NCBI GenBank assembly: GCA_027382625.1
Contig: JAJKFJ010021573.1
Location: 1-64,000 of the forward strand
Direction of reading: 5' to 3'
Source: Tetmemena sp. SeJ-2015
Taxonomy: Eukaryota > Ciliophora > Spirotrichea > Sporadotrichida > Oxytrichidae
DNA: 64,000 nt
The notes under the pieces are model-generated. The model worked only from the letters and a program-made list of their open reading frames with translations. It had not been told where the DNA came from and did no database searches. Shown here piece by piece: positions 33,113 through 44,626 of this stretch; the first letter of the stretch is position 1; each line of letters starts with the position of its first letter. Both the position numbers and the translations under genes were made by a program.

Positions 33113-34300
33113 TCAATAGAAATGAAGCTAAAACAGAAAAGCAAACTGCTTCTTTGTAGTAATCAAAGCAAATGTCGAATCCTAATCTATTTTGATTGAC
33201 TAAATAACATCGTCACCTTCAATATCTTGGATATGGTAGGGTTTAGAGTTGCTATTTTAACTACCAATCTATTGAATCAAGAGCTTATTTCCATCTTAAC
33301 AGGAACATAAAAGTATTTTATTGCCTGATTCTCTTGCATTTAAGGAACTTTAATGCTAAGTCGGATTTAAGAAGAGGCAGCAGGGAATAATTTAGTCTAA
33401 TCCCTTAAATTCTTAAAGAGATATATACTCTTAAAACTAAAGCACTGAAGTTTGTTCAGTGTAATTTCCTGAGTGGTTTTATAAACTTCATAGATTTTGA
33501 AATACTGCTAGATATTAAAATGGCTTCCTCAAGATATTCAATATAATCCCATAACACTAGCTCTGAGTCTTTTTCAGTCAAATCAAAGTGCTCGCAATTT
33601 ATCATTTGTTACTACGATTCTTCAGTAGAACCTATTTATATTTTGGGTAAACTCAACTCAACCATGACTTTGCTCTCATTTTTGAAACTATGAGACTCGT
33701 AGATTTCAAATACTTTTTGATAATCATAAATCCTAAGTACAAAGTCTGAGCAAACTGCTGCTAAACTCTACCCGTTCTCAGACCAATCGATGCACAGGTA
33801 CGAGGGAGAAGGCTCTATTACTTATCCAAGAATATAGATTAAGATTAGACTAGTAGTATCCCAAAGTTTAATAGTTTTATCTAGCGAAGCACTAGCGACT
33901 ATGTTTAATCTTGCTGGATTGAATTTGATGCTGGTAATGTCACTTCCATGAGTAGCTTTAAACTCAAAAATCTCAGCTACAATCTTTTGAGATAAATCAA
34001 CAAGGTACAATAAATTTTACACTTATTAGAATTTATTGCAATATCCCTTTCTTGCCTCCGAAAGCTATACACTATGATTTAGTGTCTTAAGATGATAGAT
34101 AAGACCAATCGAAAGCAACAATTTTATCAGCAGTTTAGTGCCCAACGAGGTTATATCTCTCACAATTCTGATTTGGATGCACTAATTCAAAAGCTTTTTA
34201 AAATTAAACAAGTTTTGTGAATGCTGAAAATTCTGAGGCAATTCTCTAAAGCAAGACAAATCAAAGTTGCCTCTTCATTTTCACTAGACACCTTGAATTT
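33113..34300 (-). CDS. WD40-repeat protein, resembling EED/ESC
   Basis: Repeat blades in order: LICLALENCLRIFSI, a blade with DWSYLSSQDTKSQCIAFGGK then KGILQLYLVDL, a canonical blade ITSIKFNPARLNIVASASLD-KTIKLWD, one with IDWSENGQSLAAVCSDFVLR-IYDY, and a final IQSIKIDQDSTFALITTKKQ. The layout, in particular the CIAFGGKKGILQ blade matching the LLAVAGSRGIIR blade, and the closing blade, resembles EED/ESC, the scaffold of the H3K27 methyltransferase PRC2. In ciliates related complexes mark germline DNA for elimination (established for Tetrahymena and Paramecium). Pieces are broken near 34170, 34020, 33840 and 33420. Assignment to EED rests on pattern only; a generic WD40 protein is the alternative. 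Confidence 0.5.
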
Positions 34301-34589
34301 TAAAATACAATAATTTTATTATAATGGACTAATACCAGATATTATAGTAGGTTCCTCTGTTTAACGAAATTAGGTGGAAGAAGGAAACTAGTACTTGAAA
34401 ATAGGTTCAAATTATATGTCTAAGTCTCTATCGATCTTCTCTAGATTAAGAGTTTCAAAATCATTACAACTAAATTATTTAAAATATACTCAAATTGACA
34501 AAAAAATTGAAAATTTTGTATGTTTTTTTTACGATAATTATTTATTTTATTATCAAATTAATGAATGAAATATTTTTAAAAGTTTAAAG

Positions 34590-34830
34590 ATAATCCTAAT
34601 GAGGTTTTATTTAAAAATGAAAAATGCAATTTAAACTATGACTGTTCTATTTGTCATGAGAGATATTTTAGTTTAGTTTTTATAGAGAATGAGCATTCTG
34701 CAAATCTGATTCAGAATCTTGTGTCAAATGATGATAGTTTTGTTTTAGGTCTGGTTTCTCGATTTACTCTTTGGGACTTGTATCTTTGTTCATACAATTT
34801 TGCGCGAGTATAAAAAATGAGAGTTGAATT
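34590..34830 (+). CDS. Unidentified coding fragment
   Basis: An open stretch reads FKNEKCNLNYDCSICHERYF then LVSNDDSFVLGLVSRFTLWD and WDLYLCSYNFARVQK. Composition is protein-like against the AT-rich surroundings. It may be the first piece of the secreted-protein gene that resumes at 35190, or an unrelated island. Confidence 0.3.
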
Positions 34831-35189
34831 TAATAAATTATATTTATTTGCAGATATCTCAATACGTTTTCATTTTAAAGGAGTAGAATTTGTACTTCAG
34901 GTTCTTAGTTTATGCTTAAGCAATCGATGTGTGGAACTATGAACTAGAATTAAAAATGTTTATAATTTGCTTTCGAGCCAGCTTACATTCATAACATTTC
35001 ATACAAATATAATTTATATATGTTATTTAATTTAATAAGCTATGGAAGTTTAAATTATTTTAAATAGAGTAATCTTATATTGTATTAATATTAATTTGGC
35101 AAATTGTTGTAAATTTGGATTGCACCCTACATCTAAGTGCTTGAATACAGTATTTAAATATTTTGGTATTGAAGATGGTAACATGCACG
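34831..35189. other. AT-rich stretch, nothing recognised
   Basis: No codon-like composition or repeat noticed; probably IES or intergenic germline-limited DNA. Confidence 0.4.
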
Positions 35190-36297
35190 TTTTATTTATA
35201 AGTTGATCTTAAGGCTGAAGGAGAATTTCAGCTTGCTAACTTCTACACAACCATAACTGAAGAAGCAGGAAGGTATGAGTCACAATAATCAATCATTTCA
35301 ATTTAATCATTTTATAAATAATGATTTTTGTTGTTTCAGATTCCGTAATTTAAAATAAAAATATATTAGCTAAATTAAGGAGAAGTTCTCAGGACATCAA
35401 TAAAACACTAATAACTAATGTGGCCTTTTCCTCTTTACAAGTGTCATGAAGATTAAAAATATAATCATGAAGCAAATATTGCATTTGGGATAGGTTCCAT
35501 TTATTTTACTATAAATACTCAAAAGAATCAATTCACTCTTGATATTTAATTCAATCAAAATTTTAATAATAACAATAAACTTTTTAAAACATTCAAATTA
35601 AAGTTATAAAAATTATAATAAAAAGGTTATCTTTTATGATAAATATCTTAGATCAATTATAAATTTTATATGAGTTAAACTGGATTGGCTTTGATGAAAA
35701 AGGAGGAAACGTTCAATCAAAATAAATATGGGACTTTATCATATTTATTTAGCAAACTATAAATTTTCTCACTACTTTTAATGCAGGAATATTTCTAAAA
35801 CTTATTTATTTAAAAGTATCTAGTTTAAATTTACATTCCTCAATTAGCTATGACCAAGTTCATCTTTCATTTATTAACATTTATTTTTTAGGATTGAGAA
35901 TAAAATAAAATTCCATGATATTTAAATTTCCTATTTTTAAAAAGCTAATGATTGTTGGACTCTTGTGAACTATCTTATTTTTTTTATACTTCTTAGAACA
36001 ATAAATTTACTTATTATAAATAGTGAGCTTTGTAGTTCTGATATAAATTATTTTATGAGATAAATATTTTTGGATTTAATTTTCTTAATTTGTTTCAGTG
36101 AATTTGTTTAAATTAAGTTTAATTTTGATTGATGAATCTGCAATAGAAGAAGATTACAGCAAAAATACTTTTGCTTATGAGCCACTCAACTTCAACGTAA
36201 TTGACAAGTTCTCAAACGTACTCTACACCTCGCTATCCAATCACATTTATAATATTATTTTGGGCACCAAGTCTTACTACTCTGACAGACTATTCTG
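35190..36297 (+). CDS. Small secreted protein, local family member 2, in pieces
   Basis: A piece at 35197-35275 (DLKAEGEFQLANFYTTITEE) matches the SLxKAxGxF segment of members 1 and 3, and a piece at 36100-36297 (DESAIEEDYSKNTFAYEPLN, then KSYYSDRLF and UGA) aligns with the acidic C-terminus of member 3 (DEDEKSEYEDPLLKYNILED ... RTYYSLTYL). About 800 nt of AT-rich DNA separates them, consistent with several IESs. Function unknown. Confidence 0.45.
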
Positions 36298-36371
36298 ACC
36301 TGAAAGTCCTTATCTATCTATTTTCAATTTCATTTCTTATCAACTCAATCCATTTATAAATAATTACAAAA

Positions 36372-37104
36372 ATGAAAATAATTAAGTCATCTATCCTTCT
36401 TCTAACTAGTTTAGCCCTATTACAAAACAGCAACTAGAAAAATGACAAGTTTACCAATTCTTTCATGACACTCGAGGCTGGATACCCATTTATAAACTCT
36501 AAATACTTGTCCTTGGTGGGTTCTTACAATTTAGACTTTGGCTACGGCACAAATTATATTATGCTTCCAGCTCAAGAGAAAAATGGAGGAATATTTGATG
36601 TTCAAACTAAGCATTGTATTTTAATATATAACTGAGGGGTATGGAGTGCATTCCTATTCAGAAATAAGTGGAGAAATCTACTACTCTTACCTTAACTTCT
36701 TTTCTGGCACTTACAAGGTAATCTTCCAACCCTGGTATATTGAACCTCTAAGGACCACAATTCAATGGGTCAGACTTGAAGATGAGACCTATGGCACCTT
36801 CATAAACTTCAGCATGCAAAGGCTAGTTACGCTTGCTCAACTAACTGCGGAGGGCACTGAATACGCACTCACTTTTACTAAAAGCCTCTTAGACAAACAG
36901 AAAAGCCTAGCTCCAATTTATTATCATTTTTTATTTTTATTAACTTGGGAGGACTTTGGATATGACGAAGATGAAAAGAGCGAATACGAAGATCCATTGC
37001 TGAAATACAACATCCTAGAGGACAAAACAGACATTGAGCTAGAAGAGTGGTACGGACTTAGAACTTACTACTCCCTCACTTATTTAACTTATTTATCAGC
37101 ATGA
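36372..37104 (+). CDS. Small secreted protein, local family member 3
   Basis: MKIIKSSILLLTSLALLQNS is a signal peptide. The mature part reads FMTLEAGYPFINSKYLSLVG, SYNLDFGYGTNYIMLP, then after a 21-nt IES (36609-36629) FDVQTEGYGVHSYSEISGEI, and FFSGTYKVIFQPWYIEPLRT. The C-terminus is strongly acidic (GYDEDEKSEYEDPLLKYNIL) and ends YYSLTYLTYLSA with UGA at 37102-37104. About 220 residues. A short hydrophobic stretch at 36910-36945 is probably another IES. It is the most complete member of a three-copy local family; no known domain was recognised. Confidence 0.65.
36609..36629 (+). other. IES, 21 nt, pointer AACT
   Basis: AACT at 36605-36608 and 36630-36633. Removal joins GIFDVQT to EGYGVHSYSEISG. 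Confidence 0.75.
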
Positions 37105-37253
37105 GTCTTCCAGCCAAATGGGATTTTGATCAGATTCTGCTCCTATCAGTTTATTTCATCGAATAGCATTAATATTATAGATTAGTTTTAAACTCTTGAT
37201 TTTATGTTAGGGATTATTATAAATTTAAATAAACAGTAGAATCAATTGGGAGA

Positions 37254-39461
37254 ATGCAAGATCTTATTTCCGAGCTAGACAGGACGCACTCCAAGGTGCA
37301 AGATCAGAGGAAGGAAACTCTCAACAGGATAGATGCTCTCATAGGGGAGCTCACCAACTCAAAGGCTAACATCATCAAAAGTGTAAGCATAATATAATTA
37401 TTATGATAAGCTGCTTTCAAAGCTTGTCAGTCTTTATTATGCCTGACTTTGAAAATCAGAAGATTTGATGTTCGATGTAATTCTGATAAGTTAGGGGAAG
37501 ATGAAACCAAGGTCCAGATGACCATTGCAGCGCAGCTCAACCAACTTCCCAAGAAGGGCATCGTAATTTAAAATGAAATTCTTAATACCCTGATAGGATG
37601 TGGTCAAGAAGATCATCAATCAAAATAAGACATACTACGATCACTTATCCAAGTAAATCAGAATCTATATTCATATTAAAAACCATTTGTCTTTTTTAGT
37701 TTATGGGAAGCAAGTAGCAAACGAATTCATTAATCAGGAAGAGTATGAGCAACCGCTCTTCAAGGATTTCTAGCTTGACAAGCCAGTCCTGAACCAGACT
37801 ATTGCAGAGCACATGTTCAGAAGTGGCTACTATGAAGCAGGAGACATATTCACCAGAGAAGCTAAAGTGTTTGTAGAGGGGAGTGGCCAACTCATTGATC
37901 AGAGAGTAAGCGAGCTCAAGAATGAAAACTAATTGCTAAAGAGCAAGTTCAATCAACCTAACACCTCTAACTTATCTATATTTTATTTTAAACTTGAATG
38001 GCACAGAGTAAACATAATAGGTAAAGGAGGAGGATCCAGCTTCTCCCAATTTAGAAGCAATGTATCTCAACAGAATGAAGGGTGATGCTGTCGTTGAAGA
38101 GAACGAACACAAACAAAAATTCAGATAGCTCAACATCATAGTCAAGGATTTGAGAGCAAAAAAACCAGAGACTTCTATCTAATGGGCGTAATCCAAAAAG
38201 CAAGAACTTATTGCACTCAACAGTGATCTGCTTTTCAAACTCCACAAAGCACAATACTCACAAATGCTCCGAGAGAACGTATAGATACTCATTAACATCA
38301 AACAACTGAGGCGTAACCATTCACTCAAATTGAAATCTACTAATACTCTTTTTATTGATTTAGTGATTCAATAACTTTGTCGGAAATATCTTCCCAGAAT
38401 GTGGTTCAATCTCCAGAAGATTAAATTATGAAGGATGAAAATGATACCACTCAAAAGTATTACTCAATTCCGCTCTTTATATTTTTGCTGAGTCTATTTT
38501 TAAATTAATTTTTAATTTATATTATTTTTAATTAAATACTTTCCCTCTACTTTAAATTATGAAAATTAAGAGTTAAGTTATTATTTGTGAATAGTAGTAT
38601 TTGATTTGTTTGAAGGTCCCGGATGAAAGAGAGGAATAGGTTGGGAGTTGGGAACCAACAAGAGAAGATGTGAAGGAGTAGATTTCTCAACTCTAGAAGC
38701 AGCTTAATGAAAACAATCAGAAGATCTTGAGGTACAGCCAGAAGAATCTGTGCCAGTTCTCAATAATGATATTATGTTATTTATTATTCTACTCCTCGAT
38801 GATGAGTGAGATTCAGTACTTGATGGGAGCTATTTCCTTCTTAGATAAAATTGCAGAGTACTAGTTCCAGCAACAAGAATAACCAATTTCCTTCTCCCAA
38901 ACTAATATAGAGAAGCCATAATATCTGGAGTTGATTGGGGAGGACATTTGGGACAAAATAGAAACGCAGCTGGTCAAGGAGTATTGCAAGATGCACGGTA
39001 TCTCTCAAGAGTCAGTGCTCTATGTTATCACCAAAGCATCTACAATTGGAATGCCTCTTGTCACAAAGGCTGTCAGCAGAATAAAAACCCTATCATTGCT
39101 TATTATAAGTTAATGCACACTAAATAATAATTAATTAGAGTAAATACTTTAATGCTATTGAATGCATCAGAAGAATGAGAGACTCAAGTCTTCACTGGGT
39201 CTTCTCATGAAGGAACTGCCTGTAGAAATAGAATTGGGTGATGAGTTCAAGTATCATGATATCTTCATCTGCCCAGTCTCGAAGGAAGTCTCTCACTCAA
39301 AAGACAATAACCCCATGCTCCTAACTTGTGGCCATGTCATGAGCAAGAACTCACTCACCAAACATTCGAGGTCCGCCCTCAACAGAGAGAACAAGTTCAA
39401 GTGTCACACTTGCCCAGCAACCATGACGATGAACCAAGTGCATGAGATCAACTTAACATGA
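37254..39461 (+). CDS. RMD5: GID/CTLH E3 ubiquitin ligase subunit RMD5 (RMND5)
   Basis: Order of parts: N-terminal coiled coil (MQDLISELDRTHSKVQDQRK), a LisH-like segment (LNQTIAEHMFRSGYYEAGDI), CTLH/CRA helices (WAQSKKQELIALNSDLLFKL; MSEIQYLMGAISFLDKIAEY; IETQLVKEYCKMHGISQESV) and the degenerate RING typical of RMD5: YHDIFICPVSKEVSHSKDNN, MLLTCGHVMSKNSLTKHS, KFKCHTCPATM. The incomplete set of zinc ligands (C-P-V-S, C-G-H, C-H-T-C-P) is as in RMD5, which works as a heterodimer with MAEA/Fyv10 in the GID/CTLH ligase. Introns or IESs occur near 37390-37500, 37620-37690, 37980-38020, 38320-38620, 38770-38805 and 39095-39160. UGA at 39459-39461. Confidence 0.85.
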
Positions 39462-39870
39462 ATGCTAAAGTGTGAAAGGGAATACAAAATAGAGCAAATG
39501 AAAAATATTATGCTGTAGAGAACTCGTAGCCCTTCAAAATCCACAGAAAATGTTCCTAATCTGATGGGATTCCGCACTCTGTACCACTCTCTGTTTAACC
39601 TCCAACTTGATGTAGATTGATTCCTTCAAACAAGTATCTTTGAAACGAGTATATATTTCTGTATCACTAATTCTAAAATTTAACTCAAATGTCTCTTATT
39701 AACTATTATTTCTATGTTTTCTGTTTTGTTTAAATATGTTCTGAATTCATAAAAATATAGAGCAAATGGATGTCATCACTGCCAGAGAACTCTCGCAAAA
39801 AATTAATGAAATTAAGTAAAGTAATCTTTGAGCAATATTAGAAACAAATATTGATTTAGAATTGATTAAT

Positions 39871-42800
39871 TCAATCTTAGTAGACTGCTTCTTCAACATG
39901 AGATACGAACATTTGAGTCTTCATGAATTTGGCTAGGAAGTTCTTATCTCTCTTGTCTGCATGTTTGAGTAGCGAGTCTTCTAGCTGCATAAAGTCTATC
40001 TCTGTCTTTCTTTCATTAATAAGGGATTGAATGACTGCCCCTGCATTTAAGATATACTATTGGAGTGCATCCTAAATGAGTGACTATATGAGGACTGCCT
40101 TCTCTTCACTCTCCTGCACATCTCCATCTATACACATTAGATAAAGCAACTATTATATTTACCTCCAATTATTTTAATCTCTTCATAGAGAGGTCTTATC
40201 TTCTCTTTCAGACCTCCAAGATAAGGCTCATAAATGTACTCCTCTCCATCTTCTATTTCAAGAGCCACTATCATGTTCTCTGAAGACTGACCCTTCCCAC
40301 TCTCATCCAAGTTAAGCCAAATGCGGTTATTTATCTCGTTTATGTCCAGAGTATCGTACTACTCCCTCAGCAACCCAATCATCACTGGCACTGGAGCCTC
40401 TATCACTTCTAGGATACTCAAAGGAATCACAGATATGAAGATGTGCCACCACTTAAAAGGCTTTATCAAACTCTTTATTGCAAACCTATAAATATCTCAT
40501 CATAAAGCAATGTTACAAAGAAGAAGTAAGAGTCGACATGGACTTAGATACAAGAACCAAGGGCCTCTCAATCAAGACTGCCATAATTACATCATAGAAC
40601 TATTAAAACTGAAGTGCTCTTATAAGCTTAAGACTGTAATATCTCAAGCTTTGCTCATTCTAGGACATCTTAGTATTTATTTCTAGTTTTATGGTCAACT
40701 TGGGCTGAGGCTGAAGAATAACTGTTTGCAACTCCTGCTTCGAGAAGTCAATTTTAGATTCATAGTAAGATTGCATGATCATCTTCATCTCTTTATGTAG
40801 ATTAGGAAGCTGCTCTTTCTCTAACTTAGATAGTTGCTATAGCTTTGCAGAAGGTGATAAATTAGAGCTTCCACTGAAAAATATCTAGTCTATTATCTAA
40901 ATCCTGTACTCTTAATTATAAAAATCATATATAAACAGTTTTAAAATAATAATGATCTTTTATCATACAATATTTTTTAATTATGAAATCTGAACATAAA
41001 ATTTTAAGTAAGTACAAATTATGAATTATTTTTACAAATTAAGTATAAAATTAATCCCTCATCTATTAATTTTATAAGATAATATATTTGAGAGTAAAAT
41101 CTTAACTAAATTTATATAAGAGAGAACTAATGTTTATTATTTTGTATGAAGTACTCCAAATAAATATTTCTAAGTGTGGTTAAAACCTTCTATTGATTTT
41201 TGAACAGAGAATTATTGAACATTACGCAGAAGGCTTTCTCGCTCAAGTACAGTTTTTAATCGGAATCATCTATGAAAAAGTCAGCGAAAGGAATGCACAT
41301 GCAAAATATTTCATCAATTATAACTAATTTATTCCTAGATAATATGGTACATTTATTTTTACAAAATTAAAATCCTTCTATATTTAAATTTAAAAACAAA
41401 TACTTGGGGGGCCTTTCCTCGTCATCCACTATTTTCATTAACATTTGAAAAATCACTGTTTAGCCCAAAATTAGCCAAAAACACCAATTTTTTTATTCAT
41501 AATTCAATTTTAGAGAGCCTATCCTGATCATATTCATTAATTTAGAATATAGAGCTTGACTCTTAAAAAGCAGAAAGACGAAAAAGTTATTTTTCCAACT
41601 GTATAGTCATATTACATTTTTTAGAATAAAATAAAAATATATTTTTAAACAAATAAGATTAAAACTGACCACAAGAACTACCTATGCTTCAAAATACATT
41701 TAATGTTAAAATGAAATTTACTTAAGCATGGTCTAAGCTATTTTAAAGCAAAGGAATGATATTTAATTATAAAATATTTTAAAAGAGAACAAGAGTAAAT
41801 TGCATATTTTATTATGGAACCAAAGAACAATATGTATTTAGAAAATATATTGACTTAGATATAATTTTTAGCTAAGATTATGTTTTAAAAAGAATTAAAA
41901 CGAAGAGAACTCAAATATTGAGATATGGAGGTTTAAAGTACTTTTAATAAATTTATTACATATATATATATATCCTCAATATATGAATGCATCGACTTTC
42001 CTTAATGTTATTGTTATTCCTTTATAAATTAATTTATTTATTATAAATGAATAATTTCTTGAAGGTTCTAATTTTTTTCTAAATTAAAGAATACGATCAG
42101 GATAGGCTCTTTGAAATTGAATTAGAACTAAATAATTGGTGTTTTGGCTTATTTTGGACTAAACAGTAATTTTTCATATTTTCATGAAAAAAGTGGATGA
42201 CGAGGAAAGGCCCCCCCCCCAAATACTTTATTCTTTCTCTCAGTCAAATGCTCGTAAACAAAGCTAATCTAACTTTATTTCATAATTATTCATAGATCTC
42301 TTAGAAATAGTTGCTTAAAAATTGTAAACTAGCAAAATGATTTTAATTTTTTCTAGATTAAAACAAAAGCTTATAATTACAATTAAATTTAAATTCTTGT
42401 ATATTAAATTTCAGAGAAGTTTTGATTTTCATTTGGAGAAGAGCCACTCAAACTGAATGTGAAGCATGAATTCTGATGATACCTCTTATTCTTTAAAAGA
42501 ATTTTCTTGAGATTGTCCATACCCTCAGTGATTTGAATTACAGTTATTCCGCAAGGAAAGCAAAAGTCTTTGACAACTCTTCTTCTCTCGTCATTCTTGA
42601 ATTCTTCAAACAGATTAAGAATAGTTTCAGACATGTATCTACCATGGCCTAGTTCTACTCTCTATCTTTATTCTTTGCTCTAAGGCAAGCCGATAATGAA
42701 TATCATACCTTATTTAATTATTTATGAAGAAATCTTAGAAGAGTCTATCCTTGAGATAGTCCGCAAGAGTCTTTACTTTCCCTTGGATGTTGGGTTGATT

Positions 42801-43332
42801 AATAGGATTTTGTTTCCTTTCATCAAACTCCAGCATGTATTGTGAAGAACTTAGACTTATATCCTGCAGTAGCTTATTTTTAAGGCTGAACTAGCTTTTG
42901 AAAGACATGTGCTTCAACTGGTTAAAATATAGTATAATGAATTTATATTAGACCTCTCCTGAGTTTAAAGGTTGAGCAATTCCTTTGTGTTGTGCTACTT
43001 AATGTTGAAGTTCTTTTGCCTTAGATAGCTGTCAGTTGACAACCTAAATTAAAAAAGTTTAAACTTTCTTTTCTGAATTGTGTTAAATATTTACTTGAAA
43101 TTGATGAGCACATGATAGATCTAGACAAGTCATTATGAATACTGTAGGTGCCTTATTTGAAAGAATCCGTCATCATACTGTTCTAAAGAACTCTTGTTCT
43201 CTTACTCAAGTTCTTAGTCTCTCGCCTGGCTTGTAGTATCTTCTGGTCTGGAGAAAACTCCAATTAGAGAGTGGCTTAGTTGTTATTCTCTCTAATCTTT
43301 TCTTAAATCTATCTCAGATTCTCAAGTCCCAT
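39871..43332 (-). CDS. DENN-domain protein
   Basis: Tripartite DENN module: uDENN (LADYLKDRLFQDFFIIGLPQ, then VVKDFCFPCGITVIQI and RYHQNSCFTFSLSG), central DENN (EIFCMCIPFADFFIDDSDQK, KAFCVMF; then LKLIRALQFQQFYDVIMAVL, IERPLVLVSKSMSTLTSSL, SLIKPFKWWHIFISVIPLSI) and dDENN (LAKFMKTQMFVSHVEEAVYQ, UGA at 39871-39873). DENN proteins are guanine nucleotide exchange factors for Rab GTPases. A 35-nt intron near 40140-40175 and an IES at 42701-42723 are clear. Between the uDENN and central DENN pieces lies an AT-rich stretch of about 1 kb (41350-42400) holding the 815-bp foldback element 41406-42220; another insert lies at 40900-41150. The frame is open upstream into the coiled-coil region, so both may be one protein. 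Confidence 0.8.
41406..42220. mobile_element. Foldback/MITE-like element A, 815 bp, within the DENN gene
   Basis: Both ends are G/C runs followed by CCTTTCCTCGTCATCCAC. The inverted arms continue for about 140 bp with scattered differences (for example the CCTATCCTGATC block at 41519 and its mirror near 42105). AAATACTT is repeated directly outside both ends (41398-41405 and 42221-42228), an 8-bp duplication. No transposase-like reading frame inside. It lies between two DENN-domain pieces and so must be removed for the gene to work. Confidence 0.75.
42701..42723 (-). other. IES, 23 nt, pointer TTCAT
   Basis: ATGAA (+ strand) at 42696-42700 and 42724-42728. Removal joins LFQDFF to IIGLPQSKEQRQR, the uDENN core. 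Confidence 0.8.
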
Positions 43333-44626
43333 CGATATCTGATGATGCTATATCTACCCTTGATTTATCTCCCACACAAATTATACCTCAAAACTATTTG
43401 TTTTTAATAAGTGCAATTATTTTCTCTTAAAATTAAATTAATAAAAAGCCTTTAAAATTTTATGATTACATGATTGCTAATAAAATAATTAATCTTTTCG
43501 TACAAAATTAATTCTGAAATATTTGGAAGCTGTGAGTTGAACTTAGAAAGCGTTGGATAAAGAATTGTTATTTGGATATGAACTAGGGCTATTTATTTGC
43601 AAATTTTTAATTTAGTTAAGACCAGTGGAGCTTTAATAGTCTACGTTTTCTAAACTGTGAGCGAAGCTTGAGGGAGTTGACTTATCATCATTAATATTGG
43701 ATACTTAAAAAATTACAAAAATAAAAGATGTATAAATTTTAATAAAAATTTTGGCTATATTTGTAGATTTGCTGTCTTTATAATGGAACTAGCTATTGAC
43801 AACTGAGCTATTAGTTGATGCACTATTTATATCTTGGAAGATGCTTTTCTAAGGCCCTATTATCCTTTCTTAACTGTCTTTTTAATTTATGACTGATGCC
43901 TACGTGAATTTGGCTTTGGGCTATTAGTTTGGACTAATATAAATTATTTTAAATAATAAGTACTGATTGGAATATGTTCTATCATAGAGTAAGCACTAGA
44001 TTATATTTGTGGAGATTTCATCCTTTTCATGTTGTTGAGTTTTCTGTTATCTGATCTATCTCTGCTGGCAGGCCTTGCAGAAATTTATTAGCTATTCAAC
44101 CTTTGTAGGTTTTGATCTTTATGGAGGGACGATCTATTAGTTTCAGATATATTTTCTGTCTCTTTAAATCTAAATATTTTAGAAGCTCTTCTTAGCGAGA
44201 GAACTTTGAGATGTATGAAATTTTGACTACTTCATTTTAAGGCTCATCTGAAAATAAAGTCTCTGCTGTTTACTCCTCCTTGATAACTGGTAAGTCATGA
44301 GCGCTGAGCTTATTAGGGTAGGCAGGAATGATCTAAGTAGCCTGCAGTTGCTAATTCAAGTAATTGTTCTCTTGCTGTAGTTTTCTTATCTATCTGAGCA
44401 GGTCTTTGTTTTCTTTGAAAGCAAATTCTTTCTCTCTTATTTCATTTTTAAGTCTCTAAAACATTAAAACAATTTATCCTTACTATGTCTAATTCGTTGT
44501 AAGACTTTCTCAGATCTCTGTACTTTTACTCAAGTAGGTTGTTAGACTATTAGTTATTTTAGTTATTCTGTTAATGCTGTGCCAAATTAGCATTTTAGGG
44601 TATAAACTTTTTAAAAAATAACTCAT
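43333..44626 (-). CDS. Coiled-coil region, possibly the N-terminal part of the DENN protein
   Basis: From about 44626: NLAQHQQNNQNNQQSNNLLE and KYRDLRKSYNELDI, a 28-nt GT..AG intron (44468-44496 region), then a coiled coil RLKNEIREKEFAFKENKDLL-RQIRKLQQENNYLNQQLQ, a polar linker (SARPASRDRSDNRKLNNMKR) and STPSSFAHSLENVDYQSSTG. The minus frame then continues without UGA through 43430 into MGLENLRQIQEKIREN of the DENN gene. An insert near 43700-43760 and a frame change near 44115 remain. Either one long protein (coiled coil plus DENN) or two genes in tandem; the uninterrupted frame favours the former but the intervening stretch is AT-rich. Confidence 0.5.

Noticed and set aside
39462..39620. Frame after the RMD5 stop (MLKCEREYKIEQMKNIMLQR)
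   Set aside because: RMD5 is complete at the UGA at 39459; this is more likely 3' untranslated sequence, though a small gene cannot be excluded.
39780..39868. Short plus-strand frame MSSLPENSRKKLMKLSKVIF
   Set aside because: Thirty-one codons between two convergent genes, no family resemblance and no supporting context.
41406..41440. G/C runs at element ends as telomere sequence
   Set aside because: Spirotrich telomeres are repeated G4T4. Here a single G/C run is followed by CCTTTCCTCG and no repeat unit occurs.
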